DNA from: DAOPJM01 sp035399665 | Lineage (GTDB): Bacteria > Bacillota > Clostridia > Christensenellales > CAG-138 | Reading direction: 5' to 3' | Assembly: GCA_035399665.1 (NCBI GenBank) | Contig: DAOPJM010000005.1 | Span: 8,191 to 72,190 of the forward strand | Length of the DNA stretch: 64,000 bases | In this document: in pieces, positions 39,348 through 47,306 of the stretch | Layout: the number at the start of each line of letters is the position of its first letter | How positions within the stretch are numbered: the first letter of the stretch is position 1 | Notes under the pieces: model-generated | Databases searched by the model: none | What the model was told of the DNA's origin: nothing | The model's input: only the letters and a program-made list of their open reading frames with translations | Translations under genes and position numbers: made by a program

Positions 39348-41726
39348 ATGCGCTATCCCATAAACGACGATTGGGAATACACCGATAACTATTTTGAAGG
39401 CTTCGCCGCGGGCGAGGGCGAGTTTGAGCGCGTGCGCCTTCCGCACAGTGTGAGCATGACTTGTCAAAACTACTGCGACAGCGCGGACTATCAGAAGCTG
39501 TCGGGGTACAGACTGTGTCTCCCTTCTGAGCTTTGCCGCCACGAACGCTGCTTTGCGCGTTTCATGGGCGCGGCGCATGAGGCCACGGTGCTTTTGAACG
39601 GACGCGTGCTTATGGTGCATCGCTGCGGCTATACAGCCTTCACCGTGGAGCTGAAGGGGCTTCGCGGGGACGGCAGTGACATACTCTGTGTGCGCCTTGA
39701 TTCACGCGAATCCCTAAACCAACCCCCGTTCGGCGGCGTGATAGACTACCTCACCTATGGCGGGCTTTACCGTGAGGCCTATATTTTGGGCTATGACGGC
39801 GCGTTTATAGCCGACGCATTCGTCTGTGCAAGCCCGACGCATATGGAGCTTGAGTTCGTGATATGCGGTAAACCAAAGGGGAGCGTCAGAGCCGAGATCC
39901 CCGATCTTCTTGACAAGATCTTCGATTTGGATAAGCTTCCTGTCGCGGACTGCGATTTTCCCGTACTCGGCGTTGCGAAGGATGAATGTCTCCACCTCAA
40001 GCTTCCCGCCATGCTCATGGATTTTGAGCCTTGGAGCCTTGATAATCCCAAGCTGTATGAGCTGAAGCTGTCGCTGTCTATGAACCCTCTTGAGAGCTGT
40101 ATAGTTCGTTTCGGAGCGCGCAGTGCAGAGTTTTGCGCAGACGGTTTCTACCTGAATGGGGTCAAGACCCCCATCGTCGGGCTGAACCGACATCAATGCT
40201 ACCCCTATGTGGGCTACGCCGCGCCCGCCTCGCTGCAGCGCGCAGACGCAAAGATACTCAAGAACGAGCTTGGTGTCAACGCCGTGCGCACATCGCACTA
40301 CCCACAGGCGCAGAGCTTCATAGATTGCTGCGACGAGCTGGGACTTATGGTGTTCACCGAGATTCCGGGCTGGCAGCACATAGGCGATGAGGCTTGGCAG
40401 GATGTGGCGGTAAGCAATGCCGCCGAGATGGTGACGCAGTACCGCAATCACCCTTCCGTAGTGTTGTGGGGTGTGCGCGTCAACGAGTCGGCGGACTGTC
40501 ACGCGCTGTATGAGCGCACCAATGCCACAGCGCACGCGCTTGACCCTCACAGGCAGACGAGCGGAGTAAGATTCATCGAGCACAGCGAGCTTTTAGAGGA
40601 CGTCTACGCCTATAACGACTTCACATGGAACGGCAGGGCAGGGCGCAAGAGCTTGAAAAAGAGCCGCATCACCGATAAGAAAGCCCCGATATTCGTGTCA
40701 GAGTACAACGGGCATATGTACCCCTGCAAGCCCTTCGACGATGAGGCGCACCGCGCCTTCCACGCCAAAAGACACGCACTTGTGACGGAGAGCATACACG
40801 AAAGCCATGGCTTTTGCGGCTCGTTCGCGTGGTGTATGTTCGATTACGCAACGCATGAGGACTTCGGAAGCGGCGACAGGGTCTGCTATCACGGCGTAAT
40901 GGACGCATATAGGAACCCCAAGCTTGCCGCCGCGTTTTACGCAAGCTGCGGTTTGGACACGCCGGTACTCTGTACAAGCTCCGAGCTGAACATAGGCGAC
41001 TCGGCGGGCGGGCTGCTGGGCGACTTTGACGTATACACCAACGCCGACTTCATACGGCTGTATCGCGGTGACGAGTTGGTGGGCGAGTTCTTTCCAAGTA
41101 AGAACTCAGCTTTGCCGCACCCTCCGATATGCGTCAACGACAGGGTGGGGCGGCTGTTGAACGCTGAGGGCTACTCAGAGAGCAAGGCCAAGATTACAGC
41201 CTCCTGCCTTATGGCGATTGCAAGGTACGGTCAGCGCGGTCTGCCCATAAAATACCTATTGAAGCTGGCGTATCTGATGAGCTTTAGAGGGATGAAATTC
41301 TCAGACGGTTACAGGCTTTATTCCAAGTATGTGGGCAACTGGGGCGACGCTCGCAGGGATTATCGCATAGACGCCGTTCGGGACGGAAGGGTCGTGAAGT
41401 CGCTTGTATTGCCCCCCAAGAACGAGCCAAGGCTTGAGCTTGAGGTGAGCGGCACAAGCCTTGTTGAGGGCGAAACCTACGACGCCGCGCTTGTGCGCAT
41501 GAGGGTCGTGGACGAGAACGGAAACGTCCTGCACTACTTCCAAGACCCGATTAGCTTTGAGACCGAGGGCTGCATAGAGCTTGTGGGAGCGCATGAGACC
41601 GCCTTTATGGGCGGCATGAGCGGCTGCATAGTGCAAAGCGTCGGCAAGAGCGGTAAGGCTGCGCTCATTGTGCGTTCGCCGCGTTTGGAGGAAAAGCGCG
41701 TGGATTTTGAGGTCAAGGTAACCTAA
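39348..41726 (+). CDS. Glycoside hydrolase family 2 protein (beta-galactosidase/glucuronidase-like)
   Basis: A 792-aa cytoplasmic glycosidase, with no signal peptide. An N-terminal jelly-roll sugar-binding domain (about 1-160), an Ig-like domain, and a TIM barrel starting near FYLNGVKTPIVGLNRHQCYP (about 265-284) are seen. The barrel has NAVRTSHYPQAQSF, acid/base Glu in WGVRVNESADCH near 380 and nucleophile Glu in IFVSEYNGHMYP near 446. The substrate may be a plant or host beta-linked oligosaccharide. It is followed by an MFS transporter and an alpha/beta hydrolase on the same strand, which looks like a sugar-import and breakdown set. SD GAGGGAGG. Confidence 0.9.
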   Translation: MRYPINDDWEYTDNYFEGFAAGEGEFERVRLPHSVSMTCQNYCDSADYQKLSGYRLCLPSELCRHERCFARFMGAAHEATVLLNGRVLMVHRCGYTAFTVELKGLRGDGSDILCVRLDSRESLNQPPFGGVIDYLTYGGLYREAYILGYDGAFIADAFVCASPTHMELEFVICGKPKGSVRAEIPDLLDKIFDLDKLPVADCDFPVLGVAKDECLHLKLPAMLMDFEPWSLDNPKLYELKLSLSMNPLESCIVRFGARSAEFCADGFYLNGVKTPIVGLNRHQCYPYVGYAAPASLQRADAKILKNELGVNAVRTSHYPQAQSFIDCCDELGLMVFTEIPGWQHIGDEAWQDVAVSNAAEMVTQYRNHPSVVLWGVRVNESADCHALYERTNATAHALDPHRQTSGVRFIEHSELLEDVYAYNDFTWNGRAGRKSLKKSRITDKKAPIFVSEYNGHMYPCKPFDDEAHRAFHAKRHALVTESIHESHGFCGSFAWCMFDYATHEDFGSGDRVCYHGVMDAYRNPKLAAAFYASCGLDTPVLCTSSELNIGDSAGGLLGDFDVYTNADFIRLYRGDELVGEFFPSKNSALPHPPICVNDRVGRLLNAEGYSESKAKITASCLMAIARYGQRGLPIKYLLKLAYLMSFRGMKFSDGYRLYSKYVGNWGDARRDYRIDAVRDGRVVKSLVLPPKNEPRLELEVSGTSLVEGETYDAALVRMRVVDENGNVLHYFQDPISFETEGCIELVGAHETAFMGGMSGCIVQSVGKSGKAALIVRSPRLEEKRVDFEVKVT

Positions 41727-41730
41727 GCTA

Positions 41731-41787
41731 TATAATGAATGGTACTCGGCGCGGTCATCCCCCCAAAAAAAGGGGGAGAGCGCCGAG
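41731..41787 (+). promoter_or_regulatory. -10-like box and hairpin leader before the MFS gene
   Basis: TATAAT at 41731-41736 is followed by CTCGGCGC (41745-41752) that pairs with GCGCCGAG (41780-41787), enclosing a C-run, a run of A and a G-run that pair further. It ends CTTTAT. This is either the terminator of the GH2 gene or a structured leader of the transporter gene; the -35 is weak. Confidence 0.6.
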
Positions 41788-41834
41788 CTTTATAACCTAT
41801 CATGGGGCATACGGTATCGGAAAGTGAGGTCTGC

Positions 41835-43184
41835 ATGGAAAAGAAAAAATCGGGGTTCGGGTTCTGGCTGCTCGTTTGGGGTCTTGGAATCGCGGGTCAG
41901 CTTTGTTGGAACATGGAGAACCAGTGGTTCAACACCTTCATCTACGCCAAGATAGCTAAGGACCCGACCATAATCTCATGGATGGTCGCGATTTCGGCGG
42001 CGATGACAACCATATCTACCTTCGTCTTTGGAACGCTGTCCGACAGACGCGGCAGGCGCAGGTATGTTATAGCGATAGGCTATATCGCTTGGGGCATATG
42101 CACAATACTCTTTGGCACGACCGAGTTCATCACGAAAGGGGCGGGCGGCACAGCGGCACAGCTGATACTGCTTGCGGGCGTGGCCGCCATTATCGCTGAC
42201 GCCGTGATGAGCTTCTTCGGCTCTATGGGCAACGACGGCGGCTTCAACGCATGGGCAAACGACAATATGACGGACAAGAACCGAGGGCAGATAGGCGCGG
42301 CGATGGCGACACAGCCCGTCATTGGCACCATAGTCGGAACGGTGTTGGGCGGCATACTGATAGGCAAGGACGACAACTACATGCTTTTGTTCTGCGTCAT
42401 GGGCGGACTTGTCATACTCTGCGGGCTTGCGGCTCTCATATTCATGAAGGAAGCGCCAACGCTCAAACCGCACAAGGAGGGCAGCTTCTTTGAACAGCTC
42501 ATGTCCGTGTTCAACTTCAAACGCTATTTCTCCATGAAGGAGTTAGTGTGGGTGAACATACTGCTTTCGGTTTACTTCATCGCTTTCAATATGTACTTCG
42601 CGCACCTCGGCAACTATGTAATCTATTACCTTGGGTTCACCGCCGACCTCATGGGCTATATCGAAGGGCTTGCCCTTGTGCTTGCGATGTTCTTGGTAAT
42701 TCCCGCCGCCAAGCTCATCAACCGCAATAAGTCGCCCCTGCTTTGCGCCATATCGATAATTGCCAACTTCGTGGGCGTGCTGCTGCTTGGGCTGTTCGTG
42801 CGCCCCGAAAACGTCAACACCCTCACCCTGTTCAACCCCGTCCTGCTTGCGGGCGTGTTCCTGATAGGCGCGGGCTACATCATGTTCCTACAAACCGTCA
42901 CCGTGTGGTCAAAGCAGCTCTATCCGGAGGGCGACAGGGGCGGCTTCGAGGGCATACGCATACTGTTCTTTGTGCTTATCCCAATGGTGATTGCGCCGCT
43001 TATCAGCAACCCCGTGATAAAGCGCAGCGGCGAGTTCATAGACTCAAACGGCTTTGTCGCGTATCTGCCGACCTATACCCTGTTTTTGGTCGCTTCAGGT
43101 CTGGTGCTTTTGAGCTTCATCCCGCTTTACTTTGCCGCGAAGCATTACAAGACCCGCGTCGCGTCACAGGCGGGGGCGAGGTGA
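41835..43184 (+). CDS. MFS transporter
   Basis: A 449-aa membrane transporter with twelve predicted TM segments from FWLLVWGLGIAGQLCWNMEN near 8. The A-loop motif is FGTLSDRRGRRRYVIAIGY near 57-75, typical of MFS permeases; NDGGFNAWANDNMTDKNRG near 135 is family-specific. Layout and motif style resemble GPH/SLC45-like sugar transporters. The position between a GH2 glycosidase and an exported hydrolase suggests uptake of an oligosaccharide or glycoside. ATG at 41835 with GTGAGG upstream is chosen over a longer in-frame form. Confidence 0.88.
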   Translation: MEKKKSGFGFWLLVWGLGIAGQLCWNMENQWFNTFIYAKIAKDPTIISWMVAISAAMTTISTFVFGTLSDRRGRRRYVIAIGYIAWGICTILFGTTEFITKGAGGTAAQLILLAGVAAIIADAVMSFFGSMGNDGGFNAWANDNMTDKNRGQIGAAMATQPVIGTIVGTVLGGILIGKDDNYMLLFCVMGGLVILCGLAALIFMKEAPTLKPHKEGSFFEQLMSVFNFKRYFSMKELVWVNILLSVYFIAFNMYFAHLGNYVIYYLGFTADLMGYIEGLALVLAMFLVIPAAKLINRNKSPLLCAISIIANFVGVLLLGLFVRPENVNTLTLFNPVLLAGVFLIGAGYIMFLQTVTVWSKQLYPEGDRGGFEGIRILFFVLIPMVIAPLISNPVIKRSGEFIDSNGFVAYLPTYTLFLVASGLVLLSFIPLYFAAKHYKTRVASQAGAR

Positions 43185-43188
43185 CGCT

Positions 43189-44187
43189 ATGTGGTGGCTT
43201 ATATTTCCCGCGCTGATAGTACTGCTGCTCCTGCTCTGCTGCTGCGTTTCAGCTTATCTTGCCAACATGGTCGTGCATTGGCCCCATGGCTTAACCTGCG
43301 AGCAGTGCGAAAAGCGTGAAATCGAGCTTGGCTGTCTCTATGAGGGTCAGCTTGCCTCGTTAAAGCCTCAGCCGTTTTGCTGCAAGTCGCCCTTTGGATA
43401 TGAGCTTAGGGGCATAGTCATACCCGCCGCCGAGGGGACGCGCTTTCCCGACGGCAAACCCCGCGTTGCCGTCATAGTACACGGCTTTGGCTATACCTGC
43501 ATAGGTTCGCTAAAGTACGCCGACGCCTTCCATAAGCTCGGCTTTATCTGCCTGCTGTATGACCAGCGCGGTCACGGTGAGACTGACAGGTATCCTATCT
43601 CGATGGGCTATTATGAGTACAAGGACCTTGCGGCGGTGTGTGAATACGCACGGCGGGTCTACGGCGAGGATTGCGTACTCGGCACTCATGGCGAGTCCAT
43701 GGGCGCCGCCGTCGTGATGATGCACGCCCCGACCGACCCCAAGCTGTCCTTTGTAGTTGAGGACTGCGGTTACAGCAGCCTCACAGACGAGATAGGCTCG
43801 GTCATGCATGACTACTATAAGCTCATGCATGGAATGTCCGAACCCGACAAGGCCGCCAAGGACGCGTTCTACAAGCATCTGCCAAGGTTCCCGTTCGTAC
43901 CTCTGGCAAGTCTCTTTTCTCGGCTGTTCGGCGGAGTATTCTACTCCAAGGTTGAGCCGAAAAAGGCCGTGGCCGCCTGCCCGGAGAGCCTTCCAATGCT
44001 TTTCGTGCATGGCGATGCTGACGCTGTGGTTCCCTTCTATATGCTTGATGAGAATGTCAAGGCAAAGCGCGGCATAAGCAGCGTTCTTGTCGGCAAGGGC
44101 GCGAACCATGCGCAGACCTATCCGCTGCACCGCGTTGAGTACGAAGAAGCCCTTGAGCGATTTTTAACGGAGAATGGGCTTATCTGA
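43189..44187 (+). CDS. Membrane-anchored alpha/beta hydrolase
   Basis: A 332-aa hydrolase with an N-terminal TM segment near 2-25 (LIFPALIVLLLLLCCCVSAY). The lipase/esterase fold has the oxyanion motif VAVIVHGFGYTC near 88, LYDQRGHGETDR near 121, nucleophile Ser in LGTHGESMGAAVV near 160, Asp in FVHGDADAVVPFY near 274 and His in GANHAQTYP near 304. The substrate is unknown; several Cys occur near the membrane anchor. It starts 4 bases after the MFS stop, with GAGGTG as SD, so the two are co-translated. Confidence 0.88.
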   Translation: MWWLIFPALIVLLLLLCCCVSAYLANMVVHWPHGLTCEQCEKREIELGCLYEGQLASLKPQPFCCKSPFGYELRGIVIPAAEGTRFPDGKPRVAVIVHGFGYTCIGSLKYADAFHKLGFICLLYDQRGHGETDRYPISMGYYEYKDLAAVCEYARRVYGEDCVLGTHGESMGAAVVMMHAPTDPKLSFVVEDCGYSSLTDEIGSVMHDYYKLMHGMSEPDKAAKDAFYKHLPRFPFVPLASLFSRLFGGVFYSKVEPKKAVAACPESLPMLFVHGDADAVVPFYMLDENVKAKRGISSVLVGKGANHAQTYPLHRVEYEEALERFLTENGLI

Positions 44188-44222
44188 TTCGAAAGCTGTA
44201 AGGTATTTTTAGAGGACATGAT

Positions 44223-44252
44223 AACGGCGGACAGCTTAGACTGTCCGCCGTT
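44223..44252. terminator. Bidirectional hairpin between the hydrolase and XRE genes
   Basis: AACGGCGGACAG and CTGTCCGCCGTT form a perfect 12-bp stem around a 6-base loop, between convergent genes. Tails are weak on both sides. Confidence 0.75.
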
Positions 44253-44273
44253 GTACAAATAAGTGGGGTTAGT

Positions 44274-45329
44274 TTAATACTTGATCTTCATGCTGCCGAA
44301 GTTGACGTCGGACTTGAGGATAAGGGTGTAGTCGGGGTTGTCGCAGGCGCTGCCATCCTCGACGCAGGCGGCGAACGAGTTGTCAACGCTCTTGACAAGC
44401 TTCACGTTCTTGGGCATATACAGGGTGAAGTTGCCGAAGTTGACTTCCAAGTCCAATACCGCGTTGTTCTCGAATGATACGCAGTCACGAAGGTCAAAGC
44501 CGTAGTCGCCGAAGTTGGCCTCAATCTTTGCGCCCTTGAAGCACTCGTTCGCGGGGAAAGCCCTCGTTTCGCTTCCAAAGCTGGCCTCCCAGCGCACCGA
44601 GCCTTCATCCATGTTGAACTCCGAGGAAGGGGTCTTGTCGCCGTGACTGACGCCGTTGAGCTTAATTCTGCGCCTTCTGCCGCGAAGAAGGATGTACTGC
44701 AGACAGGTCAAGCCGATAAGGATAAGACCCACGGGCCAGAGCATACTCCACTTAAGCTCAAAGCTGATTACGCCTATGTTGAAGAACAGCAGGTAAATGC
44801 CGTAGAGGGCGACGCCGACAGAGATGGGCGACGGCTCGTTTATGGTCCAGCCCGCGCCGGCCGTGATGATGAGCAGGGCAAGCATTATGCCCCAAAAGGA
44901 CGCCGTGCCTATGGTGATGACGTCAAGCTGTCCTAAGAGTATCACCGCGCCTATCCCAATCAGGATAATTCCCCAGAGTATGCCCCAGAAGATGGCGGAG
45001 CGCTTGCTCTTGCCGGAGAGGTTGACGTACTTCGTCCAATCGCGATCACCCTTCTTGCCGTCGCCGTCCTTTGAGGACGACTTATCCTTCTCGACTATGA
45101 CGACATGCGGCTCGATGGGCTTTACCCCAAGCAGCTCATCGACGGTGATACCCAGTGTCGCCGCAAGAAGCGGCAGCAATGAGATGTCGGGGCATGATAC
45201 GTCGTTCTCCCACTTGGATACGGCCTGCGCCGATACGCCGAGCTTCTCGGCCAGTTGCTCCTGAGTCAGGCCGCAGCTCTTTCTGAGAGCGGCTATGCGC
45301 TTGCCCATTGTTGAGTTAGTCTGTTCCAT
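44274..45329 (-). CDS. Membrane-bound XRE regulator fused to a LiaF-like sensor
   Basis: A 351-aa fusion protein. Residues 1-66 are an XRE helix-turn-helix (LTQEQLAEKLGVSAQAVSKW near 21-40). A charged linker rich in Lys/Asp follows (about 75-100), then four TM segments of DUF5668/LiaF-TM type (SAIFWGILWGIILIGIGAVI near 111). The C terminus (about 255-351) is a LiaF-like domain with repeats of the form E-A-N-F-G-D-Y-G-F, E-V-N-F-G-N-F-T-L and SDVNFGSMKIKY. It may sense envelope stress and act directly on DNA, in contrast to separate LiaF/LiaR proteins. AGGAGG precedes ATG; the SD is contributed by the last codons of the small ORF upstream. Confidence 0.88.
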   Translation of the reverse strand: MEQTNSTMGKRIAALRKSCGLTQEQLAEKLGVSAQAVSKWENDVSCPDISLLPLLAATLGITVDELLGVKPIEPHVVIVEKDKSSSKDGDGKKGDRDWTKYVNLSGKSKRSAIFWGILWGIILIGIGAVILLGQLDVITIGTASFWGIMLALLIITAGAGWTINEPSPISVGVALYGIYLLFFNIGVISFELKWSMLWPVGLILIGLTCLQYILLRGRRRRIKLNGVSHGDKTPSSEFNMDEGSVRWEASFGSETRAFPANECFKGAKIEANFGDYGFDLRDCVSFENNAVLDLEVNFGNFTLYMPKNVKLVKSVDNSFAACVEDGSACDNPDYTLILKSDVNFGSMKIKY

Positions 45330-45330
45330 A

Positions 45331-45480
45331 TTATCTTCCTCCTAAATTAAGTCCGTTGAATGTTGTGTTGATGCTGTCGTAAGCCGCCGCACGGCAGGCA
45401 TTGCGTTCGATTCGCTCGATTCTTCTTATATATACGCCCTTGCCGTGTCCGCTGTCCTTCTTTGTGTCCTCGCGTTTCAT
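45331..45480 (-). CDS. Small ORF 2 upstream of the XRE-LiaF gene (49 aa)
   Basis: A 49-aa protein: MKREDTKKDSGHGKG, then IRRIERIERNACRAAAY and an end FNGLNLGGR. ATG at 45480 has GGAGGAAGATAA directly upstream, which is the end of the previous small ORF. Its own last codons, GGA GGA AGA TAA, sit one base from the ATG of the XRE gene and supply its SD. It resembles small ORF 1 in the IRRIE motif, a Cys and the NGLN...GGR tail, so the two are paralogues. Function unknown; overlapping design suggests translational coupling. Confidence 0.7.
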   Translation of the reverse strand: MKREDTKKDSGHGKGVYIRRIERIERNACRAAAYDSINTTFNGLNLGGR

Positions 45481-45481
45481 T

Positions 45482-45625
45482 TTATCTTCCTCCGATGGTG
45501 TTAAGTCCGTTGTATCTGCCAAGGTTGCCCTCGTATGCGTCCGGCGAGCAGCCGCCGTTATCGATAGCTTCGATACGGCGGATAAGCTCATCCAAGCTCC
45601 TAAGTCCTTTTCTGCTGCGTTTCAT
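45482..45625 (-). CDS. Small ORF 1 upstream of the XRE-LiaF gene (47 aa)
   Basis: A 47-aa protein starting MKRSRKGLRSLDELIRRIEA and ending RYNGLNTIGGR. GGAGG lies upstream of its ATG at 45625. The last four codons, GGA GGA AGA TAA, overlap the SD of small ORF 2, and TAA is one base from the next ATG. It is paralogous to small ORF 2. I do not recognise either family; they could be regulatory leader peptides or small partner proteins of the membrane regulator. Confidence 0.7.
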   Translation of the reverse strand: MKRSRKGLRSLDELIRRIEAIDNGGCSPDAYEGNLGRYNGLNTIGGR

Positions 45626-45657
45626 GGAATTCGTCCTCCGTTCATTTCGTTGGCCTT

Positions 45658-45686
45658 AGCATACATCGGAGCGATACTTGAAACAA
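45658..45686 (-). promoter_or_regulatory. Promoter of the small-ORF/XRE operon
   Basis: Minus strand TTGTTT (45686-45681), 17-base spacer, TATGCT (45663-45658), 32 bases upstream of small ORF 1. The remaining gap to def (about 45690-45840) shows no gene. Confidence 0.6.
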
Positions 45687-45841
45687 TACACCATTTGGAG
45701 AGTTTTGGATTTTGGATCAACCGTTCGTGGAGAGTTCAGGATTTCGTTCTCTATGCTCGGTTGAGACGTCCCAAACAGCTCTCTACCTGCGGTTGAGATG
45801 CCTGAAATTGGGGCTCTTTTGAATACATTGTATATATTTCC

Positions 45842-45870
45842 TTTACATTTTGCAAGTGGTTTGTTATAAT
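45842..45870 (+). promoter_or_regulatory. Promoter of the def-to-rpe operon
   Basis: TTTACA (45842-45847), 17-base spacer, TATAAT (45865-45870), 24 bases before the def ATG with GGAGG between. Confidence 0.85.
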
Positions 45871-45894
45871 CTAAGCAATTCCGGAGGTTAGTTT

Positions 45895-46380
45895 ATGGCA
45901 TTTTTGAAAATACGAAAAGAAGAAGACCCGATGCTCTATCGCAAGTGCCGTGAGGTCACGAAGTACGACGCGAAGCTGGGGCAGCTGATGGACGACATGT
46001 TCGACACCATGGAGGACGCCGACGGCGTGGGGCTTGCCGGCCCGCAGGTTGGCGTACTGCGACGTGTGATTGTGATGTGCGTGGACGGAAAGACCAAGCT
46101 TGATTTGGTCAATCCGATAATAGTCGAGCAAAGCGGCTTGCAGCGCGGCTACGAGGGCTGTTTGTCCTTTCCCGGGCAGCACGGCTATGTCGAGCGCCCC
46201 AACCATGTCATAGTGAGGGGCTTCAACCGCAGCGGTGAGCCGATAGAGTATGAGGGTACGGGGCTGCTTGCCCGCTGTATCTGTCACGAGATGGATCACC
46301 TTGACGGACACGTCTTCTTGGAGCGCGTGACCGAAGCGCCCAAGGATTTCGAGGAGGAGCAATGGGAGGACGAGGACTGA
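45895..46380 (+). CDS. def: Peptide deformylase
   Basis: A 161-aa metalloenzyme that removes the N-formyl group from new proteins. All three motifs are intact: GVGLAGPQVG near 44-53, EGCLSFPGQ near 88 (metal Cys) and HEMDHLDG near 132 (HExxH). The acidic C-terminal tail is extended by about 10 residues. SD CGGAGG. It is the first gene of an eight-gene operon in the classic order def-fmt-rsmB-rlmN-stp-prkC-rsgA-rpe, every member overlapping or touching the next. Confidence 0.98.
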   Translation: MAFLKIRKEEDPMLYRKCREVTKYDAKLGQLMDDMFDTMEDADGVGLAGPQVGVLRRVIVMCVDGKTKLDLVNPIIVEQSGLQRGYEGCLSFPGQHGYVERPNHVIVRGFNRSGEPIEYEGTGLLARCICHEMDHLDGHVFLERVTEAPKDFEEEQWEDED

Positions 46381-47306
46381 TGCGCATAGCATTTTTGGGT
46401 ACTCCCGAGTTTGCTTTGCCGTCGCTGTCAGCCCTTTACGACGCGGGGCATACCCTCGCCGTATTTACCCAACCCGACAGGCCCGTGGGGCGAAGGGCGG
46501 TGATAACGCCGTCCGCCGTAAAGCGGCTTGCGCTTTCGCTTGATTTGCCCGTATACTGCTTTGAAAAACTCCGAGGCGAGGAAGGTCTGCAAGCGCTCAG
46601 GGGTTTCGCACCCGAGCTTGTAGTCACCTGTGCCTTCGGACAGTTTTTAAGCCGAAAATGCCTTGAGCTGCCGCCCTTGGGAACCATTAACGTACATGCC
46701 TCGCTGCTTCCAAGGTATCGCGGAGCTTCACCCATTCAGAGCGCGGTAATCGCGGGCGAACGCGAGACAGGGGTTACGACCATGCTTACGAGCCTTCGTA
46801 TGGACGAGGGCGACATACTCCTACAGGATAAGACCGAGATAGGCGAGAACGAAACCTACGGCGAGCTTTCGGACAGGCTTTCAATGATGGGCGCAAGGCT
46901 TCTCATAAGGACTGTTGACGAGTATGCGGGCGGCAGGCTCACGCCGATACCGCAGGACAACAGACTTGCCACGGTCTGTCACATGCTGACCAAGGATGAC
47001 GGGAGGATAGATTTTAACAAGGGTGCGAAGGAGGTTCACGACCTTATACGCGGCACACAGCCTTGGCCGGAGGCCTTCGCCATGCTGGACGGTCAACCGC
47101 TGAAGCTTATAGCCTCACGCCTTTTACCCGATCTTGACGCTCAGGGAGAGGCGGGAATCCTGAGATGCTTTGACAGGACGCGCCTTGCGCTGCGCTGCGC
47201 GGACGCGTGGCTTGAGATACTCACCCTGCAATCGCCGGGCGGCAAGCGCTTGTCCGCCGCGGACTATATGCGCGGCAAGCCATTGAACGGCAAACTCCTG
47301 CTATGA
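46380..47306 (+). CDS. fmt: Methionyl-tRNA formyltransferase
   Basis: A 308-aa enzyme that formylates initiator Met-tRNA from 10-formyl-THF. MRIAFLGTPEFALPSL, the catalytic stretch INVHASLLPRYRGASPIQSA near 109-128 and AGERETGVTTMLTSLRMDEG are diagnostic; the C-terminal OB-like tRNA-binding domain ends in GKRLSAADYMRGKPL. ATG overlaps the def TGA by one base (TGATG), so the upstream in-frame start inside def is not used. Confidence 0.98.
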   Translation: MRIAFLGTPEFALPSLSALYDAGHTLAVFTQPDRPVGRRAVITPSAVKRLALSLDLPVYCFEKLRGEEGLQALRGFAPELVVTCAFGQFLSRKCLELPPLGTINVHASLLPRYRGASPIQSAVIAGERETGVTTMLTSLRMDEGDILLQDKTEIGENETYGELSDRLSMMGARLLIRTVDEYAGGRLTPIPQDNRLATVCHMLTKDDGRIDFNKGAKEVHDLIRGTQPWPEAFAMLDGQPLKLIASRLLPDLDAQGEAGILRCFDRTRLALRCADAWLEILTLQSPGGKRLSAADYMRGKPLNGKLLL

